Assembly: GCA_964490725.1 (NCBI GenBank)
Contig: CAZBDU010000100.1
Coordinates: 1 to 20,562, forward strand
DNA length: 20,562 bases
From: CAZBDU01 sp964490725
GTDB lineage: Bacteria; Spirochaetota; Spirochaetia; SZUA-6; DRHE01
Direction: 5' to 3'
Position 1 is the stretch's first letter. Every line of letters begins with the position of its first letter. Shown here one piece after another: positions 1-8,570 of this stretch. Both the position numbers and the translations under genes were made by a program. The notes under the pieces were generated by a model, which was given only the letters and a program-made list of their open reading frames with translations, was not told the DNA's origin and ran no database searches.

Positions 1-335
1 GGTTTCTGGGACGGCGCGGGCGCTTCGCCTCCCGCCCCGCCGGCCGGCTCCGCAGCGGCTTTCTTCGCCTCCTCCACCAGGGCCGAAACGTCCTCCCCGG
101 ACTCACCGATGATGGCGATGGGCTGGCCCACCCTGGCCTGCCCGCCGGCCTCCACAATGATCTTCAGGAGGGTCCCCGAGCTCACGGACTCGTAGTCCAT
201 GGTGGCCTTGTCCGTTTCCACCTCGCAGAGCACCTCACCCTCGGAAACCTCCTCTCCCTCCTGCTTTCGCCAGCTCGCGATGGTGCCCTCCTCCATGGTG
301 GGGGAGAGCGCCAGCATCAACACCTGCTCGGCCAT
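1..335 (-). CDS. pdhC: Pyruvate dehydrogenase E2 (dihydrolipoamide acetyltransferase), N-terminal part, cut by the window edge
   Basis: E2 carries the acetyl group on a lipoyl arm from E1 to CoA in the cytosolic pyruvate dehydrogenase complex. Only the first 111 codons are in the window; the peripheral-subunit-binding and catalytic domains lie to the left. The visible part starts MAEQVLMLALSPTMEEGT, the typical opening of an E2 lipoyl domain, and has the lipoylation motif ETDKATM, with the lysine near residue 43. After about residue 80 it becomes an Ala/Gly/Pro/Glu-rich flexible linker. The ATG lies 18 bases after the E1 beta stop and has a GGAGG ribosome site about 6 bases upstream, so it is the third enzyme gene of the operon. 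The ALSPTM opening is closest to mitochondrial-type PDH E2 rather than 2-oxoglutarate or acetoin E2. The E2 assignment is strong; the acyl specificity is inferred from the E1 genes. Confidence 0.93.
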   Translation of the reverse strand, partial: MAEQVLMLALSPTMEEGTIASWRKQEGEEVSEGEVLCEVETDKATMDYESVSSGTLLKIIVEAGGQARVGQPIAIIGESGEDVSALVEEAKKAAAEPAGGAGGEAPAPSQK

Positions 336-353
336 GACCGCCTCCGCAAACGA

Positions 354-1337
354 TTATGAATCGAGATACAGCACCTTCCTGGCCGCCGCCACGATCCTGC
401 CCGTGGTGGTCTGCGCGGCCAGCTCCAGGGTATGGTTGTAGGGCATGGGCACGTCCTCCATGGCCACCAGCTCCACCGGCGCGTCCAGGTAGTCGAAACA
501 GTTGCGGGAAACCAGCCAGGCCACGTGCGAGCCCACGCTGGCCAGGGGCCAGTCATTGTCCACCACCACGCAGCGGTTGGTCTTCCGCACCGACGCGTAC
601 ACCGCCTCCTCGTCCAGCGGCCGGAGGCTCCGCAGGTCCATCACCTCCGCCTGCACGTCCATTCCGGCCAGCTCCTCCGCCGCCGCCATCACCCACTCCA
701 TTGGCCGGGAGAAGCTCACCAGGGTCACATCGGCGCCTTCCCGCTTGACCTCCGCCTGCCCGATGGGGATGAGGTACTCCTCGGCGGGCACCCGCCCCTT
801 CCAGGCGTACATGAGCTCCCCCTCCAGGAAGACCACCGGGTTGTCGTCGCGGATGGCGCTCTTCAGAAGGCCCTTGGCGTCGTAAGGGGTGGAAGGGGCA
901 ACCACCTTGAGGCCCGGGATGTGGGAGTAGAAGGCCTGGAAGGACTGGGAGTGCTGGCTTGCCAGGTACTCGGCCGGACCGTTGGGCCCGCGAAACACCA
1001 GCGGCACCTTGAGCTGGCCGCCGGACATGTAGAGTATCTTGGAGGCGTTGTTCAGCACCTGGTCGAAGGCCTGGGCGGAGAAGTTCAGGGTCATCCACTC
1101 CACGATGGGCCTCATGCCGGCCAGGGCGGCGCCGATTCCTGCGCCGGTGAACCCCTCCTCGGTGATCGGCGTGTCGATCACCCGCTCGGGCCCGTACTTG
1201 TCCAGCAGCCCCTGGCTCACCTTGTAGGCCCCGTCGTACTGGGCCACCTCCTCGCCCAGGAGAATGACCGACCCGTCGCGTGCCATCTCCTCGTCCATGG
1301 CCTGGTTGAGTGCCTGGCGAAAGGTGATAACGGGCAT
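354..1337 (-). CDS. pdhB: Pyruvate dehydrogenase E1 component, beta subunit
   Basis: This is the beta half of the thiamine diphosphate-dependent E1 heterotetramer that decarboxylates pyruvate and acetylates the E2 lipoyl arm. It is 327 residues, the normal length for a free-standing beta subunit. Recognisable family blocks are LLGEEVAQYDGAYKVS (about residues 26-41), DTPITEEGFTGAGIGAA (about 55-71), the FRGPNG stretch near 115, the AQHSQ-like ASQHSQ segment, and LKSAIRDDNPVVFLE (about 158-172). These match mitochondrial and alphaproteobacterial PDH E1 beta more closely than acetoin dehydrogenase AcoB. Unlike many alphaproteobacterial versions, it has no N-terminal lipoyl domain. A GGGAGGAG ribosome site precedes the ATG. 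It begins 15 bases after the E1 alpha gene and is followed at 18 bases by E2. Confidence 0.95.
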   Translation of the reverse strand: MPVITFRQALNQAMDEEMARDGSVILLGEEVAQYDGAYKVSQGLLDKYGPERVIDTPITEEGFTGAGIGAALAGMRPIVEWMTLNFSAQAFDQVLNNASKILYMSGGQLKVPLVFRGPNGPAEYLASQHSQSFQAFYSHIPGLKVVAPSTPYDAKGLLKSAIRDDNPVVFLEGELMYAWKGRVPAEEYLIPIGQAEVKREGADVTLVSFSRPMEWVMAAAEELAGMDVQAEVMDLRSLRPLDEEAVYASVRKTNRCVVVDNDWPLASVGSHVAWLVSRNCFDYLDAPVELVAMEDVPMPYNHTLELAAQTTTGRIVAAARKVLYLDS

Positions 1338-1352
1338 GCTCGCTCCTCCCGC

Positions 1353-2327
1353 CTAGACCAGCACGTCCTGGTACAGAGACTCCGCCGAGGGCTCCGCGCT
1401 GTCCTCGGCAAAGCTCACCGCCTCTTCGCTGGCCTTCTTGCACTCCCCGTCCATGGCCTGGAACTCCTCCTCGGTCAGCTCGCCGGTTTCCTTCATCCGG
1501 CCCTTCAGAATGAGGATGGGGTCCTGCTGCTTGTAGCCCTCCAGCTCCTCCCTGGTACGGTACTTGGCGGGATCGCTCATCGAGTGGCCCCGGTAGCGGT
1601 AGGTGAGCGCCTCGATGAAGGAGGGCCCGTGCTCCTTGCGCGCCCTCTGCACCGATTCCCTGACCCCCTCGTAGACCGCCGTCACGTCCATGCCGTCCAC
1701 CTGCTTTCCCGGGATGTCGTAGGAGGCGCCCATGCGGGCGAACTCGGTCACCGAGGAGACCCGCCGGAAGTCGGTGCCCATGCCGTAATGGTTGTTCTCG
1801 CAGATGTAGACGATCGGCAGGTTCCAGATCTTCGCCAGGTTCAGGCTCTCGTGAAAGGAGCCCTGGTGAATGGCCCCGTCGCCGAAGAAGCACAGCACCG
1901 CCCCGTCCTCGCCCGCATGCCTGACTTTCAGGGCCACGCCGGTGGCCACCGGGATGTGCGCCCCGACGATGCCGTTGCCTCCCAGCATGTGTCTTTCGGC
2001 GTCGAACATGTGCATGCTCCCGCCCTTGCCCCGGGAGCATCCCGTCTCCTTGCCGTAGAGCTCGGCCATCAGCACCTTCGGGTCCATCCCGCAGGCCAGG
2101 GCGTGCCCGTGATCGCGGTAGGCAGTGAGCACGTAGTCCCGCGCCAGGTCCAGGGCCGCCACCGCGCCCACCGCCACCGCCTCCTGTCCGATGTAGAGGT
2201 GGCAGAAGCCGCCGATCTTGCGCAGACCGTACATCTGCCCGGCCTTCTCCTCCACCCTGCGAATCAGCAGCATCTTCCGGAGAAGGCCCTTCAGGAACCC
2301 GGCCTCGTATCCCTTCTGTTTCCCCAT
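1353..2327 (-). CDS. pdhA: Pyruvate dehydrogenase E1 component, alpha subunit
   Basis: This subunit holds most of the thiamine diphosphate site of E1. It is 324 residues. The TPP/Mg motif runs from GDGA (residues 149-152) to the paired asparagines at 178-179, followed by HYGMGT. The segment YRYRGHSMSDPAKYRTREE (about 243-261) corresponds to the phosphorylation loop of eukaryotic PDH E1 alpha. Its serine near 249 aligns with the first regulatory serine there, although no kinase is visible here. The opening block with MLLIRRVEEKAGQMYG and the GFCHLYIGQEA stretch are also typical. The ATG is 10 bases from the stop of the upstream PNPOx-fold gene, with a purine-rich GAGGGGGG ribosome site, so the genes are cotranscribed. 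An acetoin dehydrogenase AcoA function is less likely, given the mitochondrial-like loop and partners. Confidence 0.95.
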   Translation of the reverse strand: MGKQKGYEAGFLKGLLRKMLLIRRVEEKAGQMYGLRKIGGFCHLYIGQEAVAVGAVAALDLARDYVLTAYRDHGHALACGMDPKVLMAELYGKETGCSRGKGGSMHMFDAERHMLGGNGIVGAHIPVATGVALKVRHAGEDGAVLCFFGDGAIHQGSFHESLNLAKIWNLPIVYICENNHYGMGTDFRRVSSVTEFARMGASYDIPGKQVDGMDVTAVYEGVRESVQRARKEHGPSFIEALTYRYRGHSMSDPAKYRTREELEGYKQQDPILILKGRMKETGELTEEEFQAMDGECKKASEEAVSFAEDSAEPSAESLYQDVLV

Positions 2328-2337
2328 CGATCCCCCC

Positions 2338-2778
2338 TCACCAGTCCGCCACGACTTCCCTCTGTCCCTTCATGGGCAGGAAGTACACCGCCTCTTCGAT
2401 CACCGTCTCCAGCACCACCAGATCCCGTTCGTCTCCCCTGAGCTTCCAGAACACCCGCATGTAGGGCCCCAGCGCTTCCAGCACTTCCGACAGGATGGAA
2501 GGGTTGTCCAGCACGTTCACACGCCCGCGCACGGTAACGATGGTGGTCAGCACGGGGCTCTGAAACAGCCATTCCACCTGCGGTTGAGCGGCGATCTGAG
2601 CGACCTTGGCGAAGCGAGGCGAGGTCACGGCGAAGACCACCCCCGAGCGGCCCGGGATCAGCGCCGGGGTCATCCAGCGGGCGTGGGGCCGGCCTTCGGC
2701 GTCCGAAGTGGTCAGCACCGCCGTGTGCGCCTCGTCCAGGATGGCCTCCAGGACGGCCAGAATGTCCCTCTTGGTCAT
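2338..2778 (-). CDS. PNPOx-like split-barrel protein at the head of the PDH operon
   Basis: This is a 146-residue protein of the pyridoxamine 5'-phosphate oxidase-like fold (general stress protein 26 / FMN- or heme-binding split barrel). The pattern TAVLTTSDAEGRPHARWM (about residues 19-36), then VFAVTSPRFAKVAQIAAQPQVEW (about 48-70) and TIVTVRGRVNV (79-89), is the usual strand order of the family. Small members bind flavins, heme or F420, and the ligand cannot be told from sequence. The open frame extends further upstream, but the ATG at 2778 is preceded by CGGAGG at about 8 bases and begins right at the conserved domain, so it is the best start. It is the first gene of the PDH operon, 10 bases ahead of E1 alpha. 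That suggests a redox or stress role linked to PDH, which is an inference. Confidence 0.8.
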   Translation of the reverse strand: MTKRDILAVLEAILDEAHTAVLTTSDAEGRPHARWMTPALIPGRSGVVFAVTSPRFAKVAQIAAQPQVEWLFQSPVLTTIVTVRGRVNVLDNPSILSEVLEALGPYMRVFWKLRGDERDLVVLETVIEEAVYFLPMKGQREVVADW

Positions 2779-2923
2779 AAAAGGAGCCTCCGGAACGCTG
2801 CGTTTCAGCTTTTTCCCCGCCAATGTACTAGCAACCACGACAGAAGTGTAGCAAAAGGAACCGTTTTGTCGGCGGCCCCGGGTCCGTCTCCCGGCTCGCC
2901 CGCCTGCTGCCGGGTCCGTCCCC

Positions 2924-2952
2924 TTGCGCGCCCGCCCTTCATGGACTAGTGT
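2924..2952 (+). promoter_or_regulatory. Candidate promoter of the gcvH-thiF unit
   Basis: TTGCGC (2924-2929) and TAGTGT (2947-2952) are separated by 17 bases and lie about 30 bases upstream of the gcvH-like start. The -10 match is only fair. The 205-base divergent gap 2779-2983 must also hold the promoter of the minus-strand PDH operon; I see no strong consensus for that one. Confidence 0.3.
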
Positions 2953-2983
2953 TGAGGCAACAAGACGGCTTCGGGAGGAGAGC

Positions 2984-3361
2984 ATGGACGCGGAAAAGCT
3001 CAAGTACACGCGGGAGCACCTTTGGGTCGACATCCAGGGCAGGAGGGTGCGTTTCGGCATCACCGATCATGCCCAGAGGGAGCTGGAGGACATCGTGCAC
3101 GTGGAGCTTCCCGAGAAGGGCAAGGAGGTGGCCCGGGGGGAGATCGTCTGCACGATCGAGTCGGTCAAGTCGACCAGCGATCTGTCCACGCCGCTCTCCG
3201 GTACGGTCTCGAGGGTCAACGACCGCTTGCGGGACGCCCCGGAGGCGATCAACCAGGATCCCTACGGCGAGGGCTGGCTTTTCGAGCTGGAGGCGAGCCA
3301 TCCGGAGCAGGGGGAAGAGCTGCTGGACCATTCCGCCTATCAGGAATCGATCCGGGAATAG
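2984..3361 (+). CDS. gcvH: GcvH-like lipoyl carrier protein
   Basis: This 125-residue protein has the length and fold signature of glycine cleavage H protein. The opening LKYTREHLWV is the H-protein start. VHVELPEKGKEV (39-50) precedes the hairpin, and ESVKSTSDL holds the expected lipoyl-lysine at K62. The end INQDPYGEGWLFEL (90-102) is the conserved C-terminal block. In the glycine cleavage system this arm shuttles aminomethyl groups between P, T and L proteins, but no gcvT, gcvP or lpd gene is in the window. The start ATG has GGGAGGAG just upstream; an earlier in-frame ATG at 2924 would add a non-conserved Arg-rich extension and overlap the promoter candidate. The stop is 2 bases before an E1-like adenylyltransferase, which suggests the pair acts together, possibly outside glycine cleavage (see findings). 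Confidence 0.88.
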   Translation: MDAEKLKYTREHLWVDIQGRRVRFGITDHAQRELEDIVHVELPEKGKEVARGEIVCTIESVKSTSDLSTPLSGTVSRVNDRLRDAPEAINQDPYGEGWLFELEASHPEQGEELLDHSAYQESIRE

Positions 3362-3363
3362 CC

Positions 3364-4107
3364 GTGGCCGCTTCCAGCCTGACTGGTTCCGAACGGGAGC
3401 GCTACCTGCGGCAGATCATCCTCCCGGGATGGGGGGAGCCGGCGCAGGAGAGACTGAAGCGCTCGACGGTGTTCATGGCCGGCGCCGGCGGGCTGGGCAG
3501 CCCCGTGGCCATGTACCTGGCCGCGGCCGGGGTCGGCACCCTGCGCATCGCCGACCACGGGAACGTGGAGCTCAGCAACCTCAACCGCCAGCTCCTGCAC
3601 GGGGACGGGGACCTGAGCCGGCCCAAAGTGAGCTCGGCTGTGGAGACCCTGGGCCGGATCAATCCCCTGGTGGAGGTGGTCCCGCTGGCAGGGCCCATCA
3701 CGGAGTCCAACATCGCCTCTCTGGCCGGCGAGGCGGATCTGCTGGTGGACTGCCTGGACAACTTCGCCACCCGCTTCCTGCTCAACGCCTACGCCGTGAA
3801 GCGGGGCCTGCCCCTGGTGCACGCCGGTGTGAGCGGCTTGTGGGGCCAGATCACCTTCATTCACCCTCCGCGCACGGCCTGTCTGGCCTGCACGGTCAGC
3901 GAAGCCCCGGAAGGCGGCGTCTTCCCGATCCTGGGGGCCACCGCCGGGGTGCTGGGCTGCCTGGAGGCGGTGGAGGCGCTCAAGTACCTGACCGGCGCGG
4001 AGAGTCTGCTCACCGGGAGGCTCCTGTTCTGCGACCTGGAAACGATGCAGTTCCAGGAGGTGGCGCTGGGCAGGGATCCTGCCTGCCCGGTGTGCGGCGG
4101 GAGCTGA
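3364..4107 (+). CDS. ThiF/MoeB/HesA family E1-like adenylyltransferase
   Basis: Family members adenylate the C-terminal glycine of a ubiquitin-like sulfur carrier (MoaD, ThiS and similar) for sulfur transfer. The protein is 247 residues, normal for MoeB/ThiF. It shows the N-terminal RYLRQIILPGWG, the nucleotide loop GAGGLGSP (40-47), an acidic residue D64 after the second strand, NLNRQ (72-76), CLDNF (130-134), and the paired zinc cysteines CLAC (173-176) and CPVC (241-244). All recognisable catalytic and structural residues are intact. The GTG start lies 2 bases after the gcvH-like stop with no clear ribosome site, so translation is probably coupled. No MoaD/ThiS-type carrier with a Gly-Gly end is in the window, and the GcvH-like partner does not end in Gly-Gly. 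Whether this is MoeB, ThiF or a dedicated partner of the lipoyl protein cannot be decided from sequence. Confidence 0.88.
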   Translation: MAASSLTGSERERYLRQIILPGWGEPAQERLKRSTVFMAGAGGLGSPVAMYLAAAGVGTLRIADHGNVELSNLNRQLLHGDGDLSRPKVSSAVETLGRINPLVEVVPLAGPITESNIASLAGEADLLVDCLDNFATRFLLNAYAVKRGLPLVHAGVSGLWGQITFIHPPRTACLACTVSEAPEGGVFPILGATAGVLGCLEAVEALKYLTGAESLLTGRLLFCDLETMQFQEVALGRDPACPVCGGS

Positions 4108-4187
4108 CGGCGGCGGCCCAGGGGGCGGGGCCGCGCGCAGGGGCCGCCTGCGGAGGGACGCCCCAGGGGCCGCGCGGAGGGCGCCGT

Positions 4188-4217
4188 TTGACTCCCCGGC
4201 GGATCGCCCCGTACCTT
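4188..4217 (+). promoter_or_regulatory. Candidate promoter for the YyaL-like gene
   Basis: TTGACT (4188-4193) is followed after 18 bases by TACCTT (4212-4217). The GTG start of the next gene lies only 6 bases after the -10 element, which would give a leaderless or almost leaderless transcript. The upstream stretch 4108-4187 is very GC-rich, with imperfect repeats of a CAGGGGCCGC-like unit. Confidence 0.35.
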
Positions 4218-4223
4218 TGAGGC

Positions 4224-6272
<2,049 letters not shown>

Positions 6273-6313
6273 AGGCGGGCACCGGCGGCCTTGCGGCTTC
6301 CTGGATCCATGCC

Positions 6314-6342
6314 TTGCCGCCCGCGCGAGCTGGCGGTACCTT
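6314..6342 (+). promoter_or_regulatory. Candidate promoter of the redoxin gene
   Basis: TTGCCG (6314-6319), a 17-base spacer and TACCTT (6337-6342) lie about 60 bases upstream of the redoxin ATG. The -10 hexamer is the same as the one proposed before the YyaL-like gene. Confidence 0.35.
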
Positions 6343-6402
6343 GTAACAAGCCCCGGCCGGCGCGGCTGGGGCGCAATCTTCAAAGACCGGGAGGAACCAC
6401 TC

Positions 6403-6984
6403 ATGGCAGCAGTCAGCTCGACGATGCTCCCTCTGGGGACAGGGGCCCCGGAGTTCAGCCTGCCCGACACGGACGGCAGGACCGTCTCGTTGAACGACTT
6501 CGCGGAGGCCCGCGCGCTGTTGGTCATCTTCATGTGCAACCACTGCCCGTACGTGAAGCACGTGCGCGACGCCCTGGTGGCGCTGGTCCGGGAGTACCAG
6601 GAGAAGGGGGTGGCCGTCGTGGGGATCAGCTCCAACGACGTCTCCACCTTTCCCGCGGACGCGCCCGAGAAGATGGCCGAGGAGGCGCGCCGCTACGGTT
6701 ACACCTTTCCCTATCTCTACGACGAGACCCAGGAGGTCGCCAGGGCCTACCACGCCGCCTGCACCCCCGATTTCTTCCTCTTCGATTCGCAGCGGCGCCT
6801 GGTCTACAGGGGCCAGATGGACGACAGCCGCCCGGACTCGGGAAGGGCCGCCAACGGCGCGGACCTGCGGGAGGCGCTGGATGCGGTCCTGGCCGGAAGG
6901 CCCGCTCCGGAGAAGCAGAAGGCCAGCATGGGCTGCAGCATCAAGTGGAAGCCCGGCAACGAGCCTGACTACTTCCACGGCTGA
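6403..6984 (+). CDS. Thioredoxin-family redoxin (AhpC/TSA-like) with CNHC site
   Basis: This 193-residue cytosolic protein has the thioredoxin/peroxiredoxin fold. GAPEFSLPDTDGRTVSLNDF (14-33) is the AhpC/TSA-type opening. LLVIFMCNHCPYVKHV carries the redox motif CNHC at 45-48. VAVVGISSNDV, FPYLYDETQEVARAY and the cis-proline region CTPDFFLFDSQRRLVYRGQMDDSRP follow in the usual order, and a GCSIKWK motif sits near the C-terminus, as in many annotated 'thioredoxin family protein' members of this length. The role is thiol-disulfide exchange or peroxide reduction, with the physiological substrate unknown. There is a strong GGGAGG ribosome site 8-9 bases ahead of the ATG. It follows the YyaL-like thioredoxin-domain gene on the same strand after 130 bases, but probably has its own promoter. 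Confidence 0.88.
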   Translation: MAAVSSTMLPLGTGAPEFSLPDTDGRTVSLNDFAEARALLVIFMCNHCPYVKHVRDALVALVREYQEKGVAVVGISSNDVSTFPADAPEKMAEEARRYGYTFPYLYDETQEVARAYHAACTPDFFLFDSQRRLVYRGQMDDSRPDSGRAANGADLREALDAVLAGRPAPEKQKASMGCSIKWKPGNEPDYFHG

Positions 6985-6987
6985 AGC

Positions 6988-7005
6988 CGCCGGGACCGCC
7001 CGGCG
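6988..7005 (+). terminator. Hairpin after the redoxin gene
   Basis: CGCCGGG (6988-6994), loop ACCG, and CCCGGCG (6999-7005) form a perfect 7-bp GC stem 3 bases after the redoxin stop. It lacks a T-tract, so it may be a weak or Rho-assisted terminator, or a 3' stabiliser. Confidence 0.45.
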
Positions 7006-7017
7006 CAACACATGAGG

Positions 7018-7057
7018 GGAGGGCCGATGCGGGGCTACCTCAGCGACGTGGCCCTCC
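7018..7057. terminator. Inverted repeat between convergent redoxin and MFS genes
   Basis: GGAGGGCC (7018-7025) and GGCCCTCC (7050-7057) are perfect 8-base inverted copies separated by 24 bases. The right arm lies inside the last codons of the MFS gene, whose stop is at 7040. The site is placed where a bidirectional terminator of the two converging units would be, but the loop is long and there is no T-tract. Confidence 0.25.
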
Positions 7058-8269
7058 GATGAACGAGGCGACCAACGAAGCGGCGCAGATGGCGCCGGCG
7101 CACAACACGTAGTTGGCTTCGATGCCCCACAGCTGGATCATCAACCCTCCTATCGCCGGTCCTGCGAAGGCCAGGCCATGACACGTGTATATGAACCCGA
7201 TCGCCGAAGACAGTGACTCCTTGTCCGACACGTCGACGGCGGCGGTCAGAACCGCCGGGCTGATGGAGCTCGCGCCGCCGGCGGCCGCGAGCATGGCCAT
7301 CACCAGGGGCCCGACGGGAACCAGCCCCACCGCGAGGGCGATAGCGCCGGACAGAAGGAGAGGAAGCGACAGCGCGGCGCGAGGTCCCCACCGGTGGTAC
7401 GCGTATCCCAGGAGCGGCTTGGCGGCGACGGCCGCCGCAAAGTAAAGCGTGATCCCCAGGCCGATCACCGTGGTGCTCATGCCGAGCTTCTCTGCCGCCA
7501 GGATCGGGAAGAAACCGATCATGGGCTTGGTGCCGATCTCCTTGAGCGCATAGACGGCCGCCAGCAGCAACACGTTCCTGTTGCCAAGCACCTGCTTCGA
7601 CAGCCTGCTCAGACTCTTCCAGACTCCGGAGCGCGTCCCGCGAGCCGCGCCTGGCGAACGGTTGGGGTATCTCCATGCCAGCATCGGAATCAAGACCGCC
7701 GCGGGCATCGTGCAGGCCAGTATGGCATTCCGCCAGCCGGCGGCCTGAGCCACCAGGGCCTGGATTGCCGGGATCGCGCTGGCCCCGACGCTTCCCATCA
7801 GGCCATGCACCGAGATCGCCAGACTCTTTTTCTCCGGAAATCGGTCCGCCACCAGCGCCGTTCCGCACGAATGATAGGTGGCATTCCCCGACCCGGCCAC
7901 AAACGACAGCAGAAGAAGCGGCGCGAAGGCGCCAGCCCACTGCATGCCTGCGAAACAGACAGAGGAAAGCAGCATGCCGGAGATGATCACGTACTTCTTC
8001 CTGCCGCTGTGATCTGCAAACGCCGAAATCGGGTATACGAAGAGGAAGGCGGATACACTGAAGGCGCTCAGCAGCAATCCGGCCTTGAAGGCCTGCAGAC
8101 CCAGCTCTGCGACGATCAGGGCCAGCACCGGAACGAGCATATGCGAGAAGCCGTCGCTCAAGCCATGCGCCGAGCCAATCAACAATAGATCCGCGTAGTC
8201 ACGGGGGTGGAAATGGAATGGCCGTTCAGCATCTTTGCTGTCGCGGCGGCGTGACGGTGCAGCGCTCAT
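7040..8269 (-). CDS. Major facilitator superfamily transporter
   Basis: This 409-residue inner-membrane protein has twelve predicted hydrophobic segments in two halves separated by a basic central loop (about 205-230). The MFS motif A is seen after the second segment as SAFADHSGRKKYV (about 82-94). The first segment contains GSAHGLSDGFSHMLVP, which recalls the helix-1 pattern of fosmidomycin-resistance-like and related MFS members, but the substrate is not predictable. The first 25 residues are hydrophilic and cytosolic. The ATG at 8269 has no obvious ribosome site. The gene is divergent from the importer operon that starts at 8571 and could export or import a compound related to that pathway; this is inference from position only. 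Base use resembles its neighbours, with somewhat lower GC. Confidence 0.9.
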   Translation of the reverse strand: MSAAPSRRRDSKDAERPFHFHPRDYADLLLIGSAHGLSDGFSHMLVPVLALIVAELGLQAFKAGLLLSAFSVSAFLFVYPISAFADHSGRKKYVIISGMLLSSVCFAGMQWAGAFAPLLLLSFVAGSGNATYHSCGTALVADRFPEKKSLAISVHGLMGSVGASAIPAIQALVAQAAGWRNAILACTMPAAVLIPMLAWRYPNRSPGAARGTRSGVWKSLSRLSKQVLGNRNVLLLAAVYALKEIGTKPMIGFFPILAAEKLGMSTTVIGLGITLYFAAAVAAKPLLGYAYHRWGPRAALSLPLLLSGAIALAVGLVPVGPLVMAMLAAAGGASSISPAVLTAAVDVSDKESLSSAIGFIYTCHGLAFAGPAIGGLMIQLWGIEANYVLCAGAICAASLVASFIGGPRR

Positions 8270-8296
8270 GAGACAACTCTGGGATGTGCGGCCTGG

Positions 8297-8317
8297 AGCG
8301 ACTTCCCTGAAGTCACT
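8297..8317. promoter_or_regulatory. Operator-like palindrome in the leader of the MFS gene
   Basis: AGCGACTTC (8297-8305), CCT, and GAAGTCACT (8309-8317) form a 9-base inverted repeat with one mismatch, 28 bases upstream of the MFS start. A minus-strand TACAAT (8370-8365) upstream of it could be the -10 of the MFS promoter, though its -35 is poor. A repressor bound here would block the MFS gene. Confidence 0.3.
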
Positions 8318-8429
8318 GCGCAGGCTCCGGCTGGCTATCCTGACGAGCCTCTCGCACTCTCGCTATTGTACCGTCCTGGCTGCGACAGCGGAAATAAGAA
8401 ATCCTAATGGCCTCATAAAAATATTCAAT

Positions 8430-8458
8430 TTGACGGTCCACGAGACGCTTTCTACAAT
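8430..8458 (+). promoter_or_regulatory. Strong sigma70-type promoter of the importer/PEP mutase operon
   Basis: TTGACG (8430-8435), a 17-base spacer and TACAAT (8453-8458) match the housekeeping consensus at 5 of 6 positions each. They lie in an AT-rich island (about 8385-8460) in otherwise GC-rich DNA. Transcription would start near 8465 and give a leader of about 105 bases before the binding-protein ATG. The remainder of the 301-base gap 8270-8570 holds the MFS regulatory region and the repeats listed separately. Confidence 0.7.
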
Positions 8459-8480
8459 CTCGATATCGATGCCGAGACGC
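8441..8480. promoter_or_regulatory. Paired direct repeats and inverted repeat over the operon promoter
   Basis: The octamer CGAGACGC occurs at 8441-8448, inside the promoter spacer, and again at 8473-8480, just after the predicted start site. The repeats are 32 bases apart, about three helical turns. Between them TCTCG (8458-8462) and CGAGA (8473-8477) form an inverted repeat around the palindrome CGATATCG (8461-8468). The position over the -10 and the start site suits a repressor site. The cognate regulator is unknown. Confidence 0.35.
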
Positions 8481-8570
8481 CGTTATCGGTTGGATGAAAG
8501 GGGGTGATTGGAGACGTCGATACCTGGCCAATCCTGAGGAAACCAAATCTTAAGAAGAAGGAGGTCCGAA

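Noticed and set aside
354..2327. Acetoin dehydrogenase (AcoAB) instead of PDH
   Set aside because: The E1 alpha loop, the E1 beta blocks and the E2 opening all follow the mitochondrial-type PDH pattern, and no other aco gene is present.
432..2441. Long plus-strand open frame opposite the PDH genes
   Set aside because: It is antisense to E1 alpha and E1 beta, has low-complexity His/Leu/Gly/Arg-rich translation and no family resemblance. It is an effect of high GC content.
2984..3361. Part of a glycine cleavage operon
   Set aside because: No gcvT, gcvP or lpd gene lies nearby; the only coupled gene is the E1-like adenylyltransferase.
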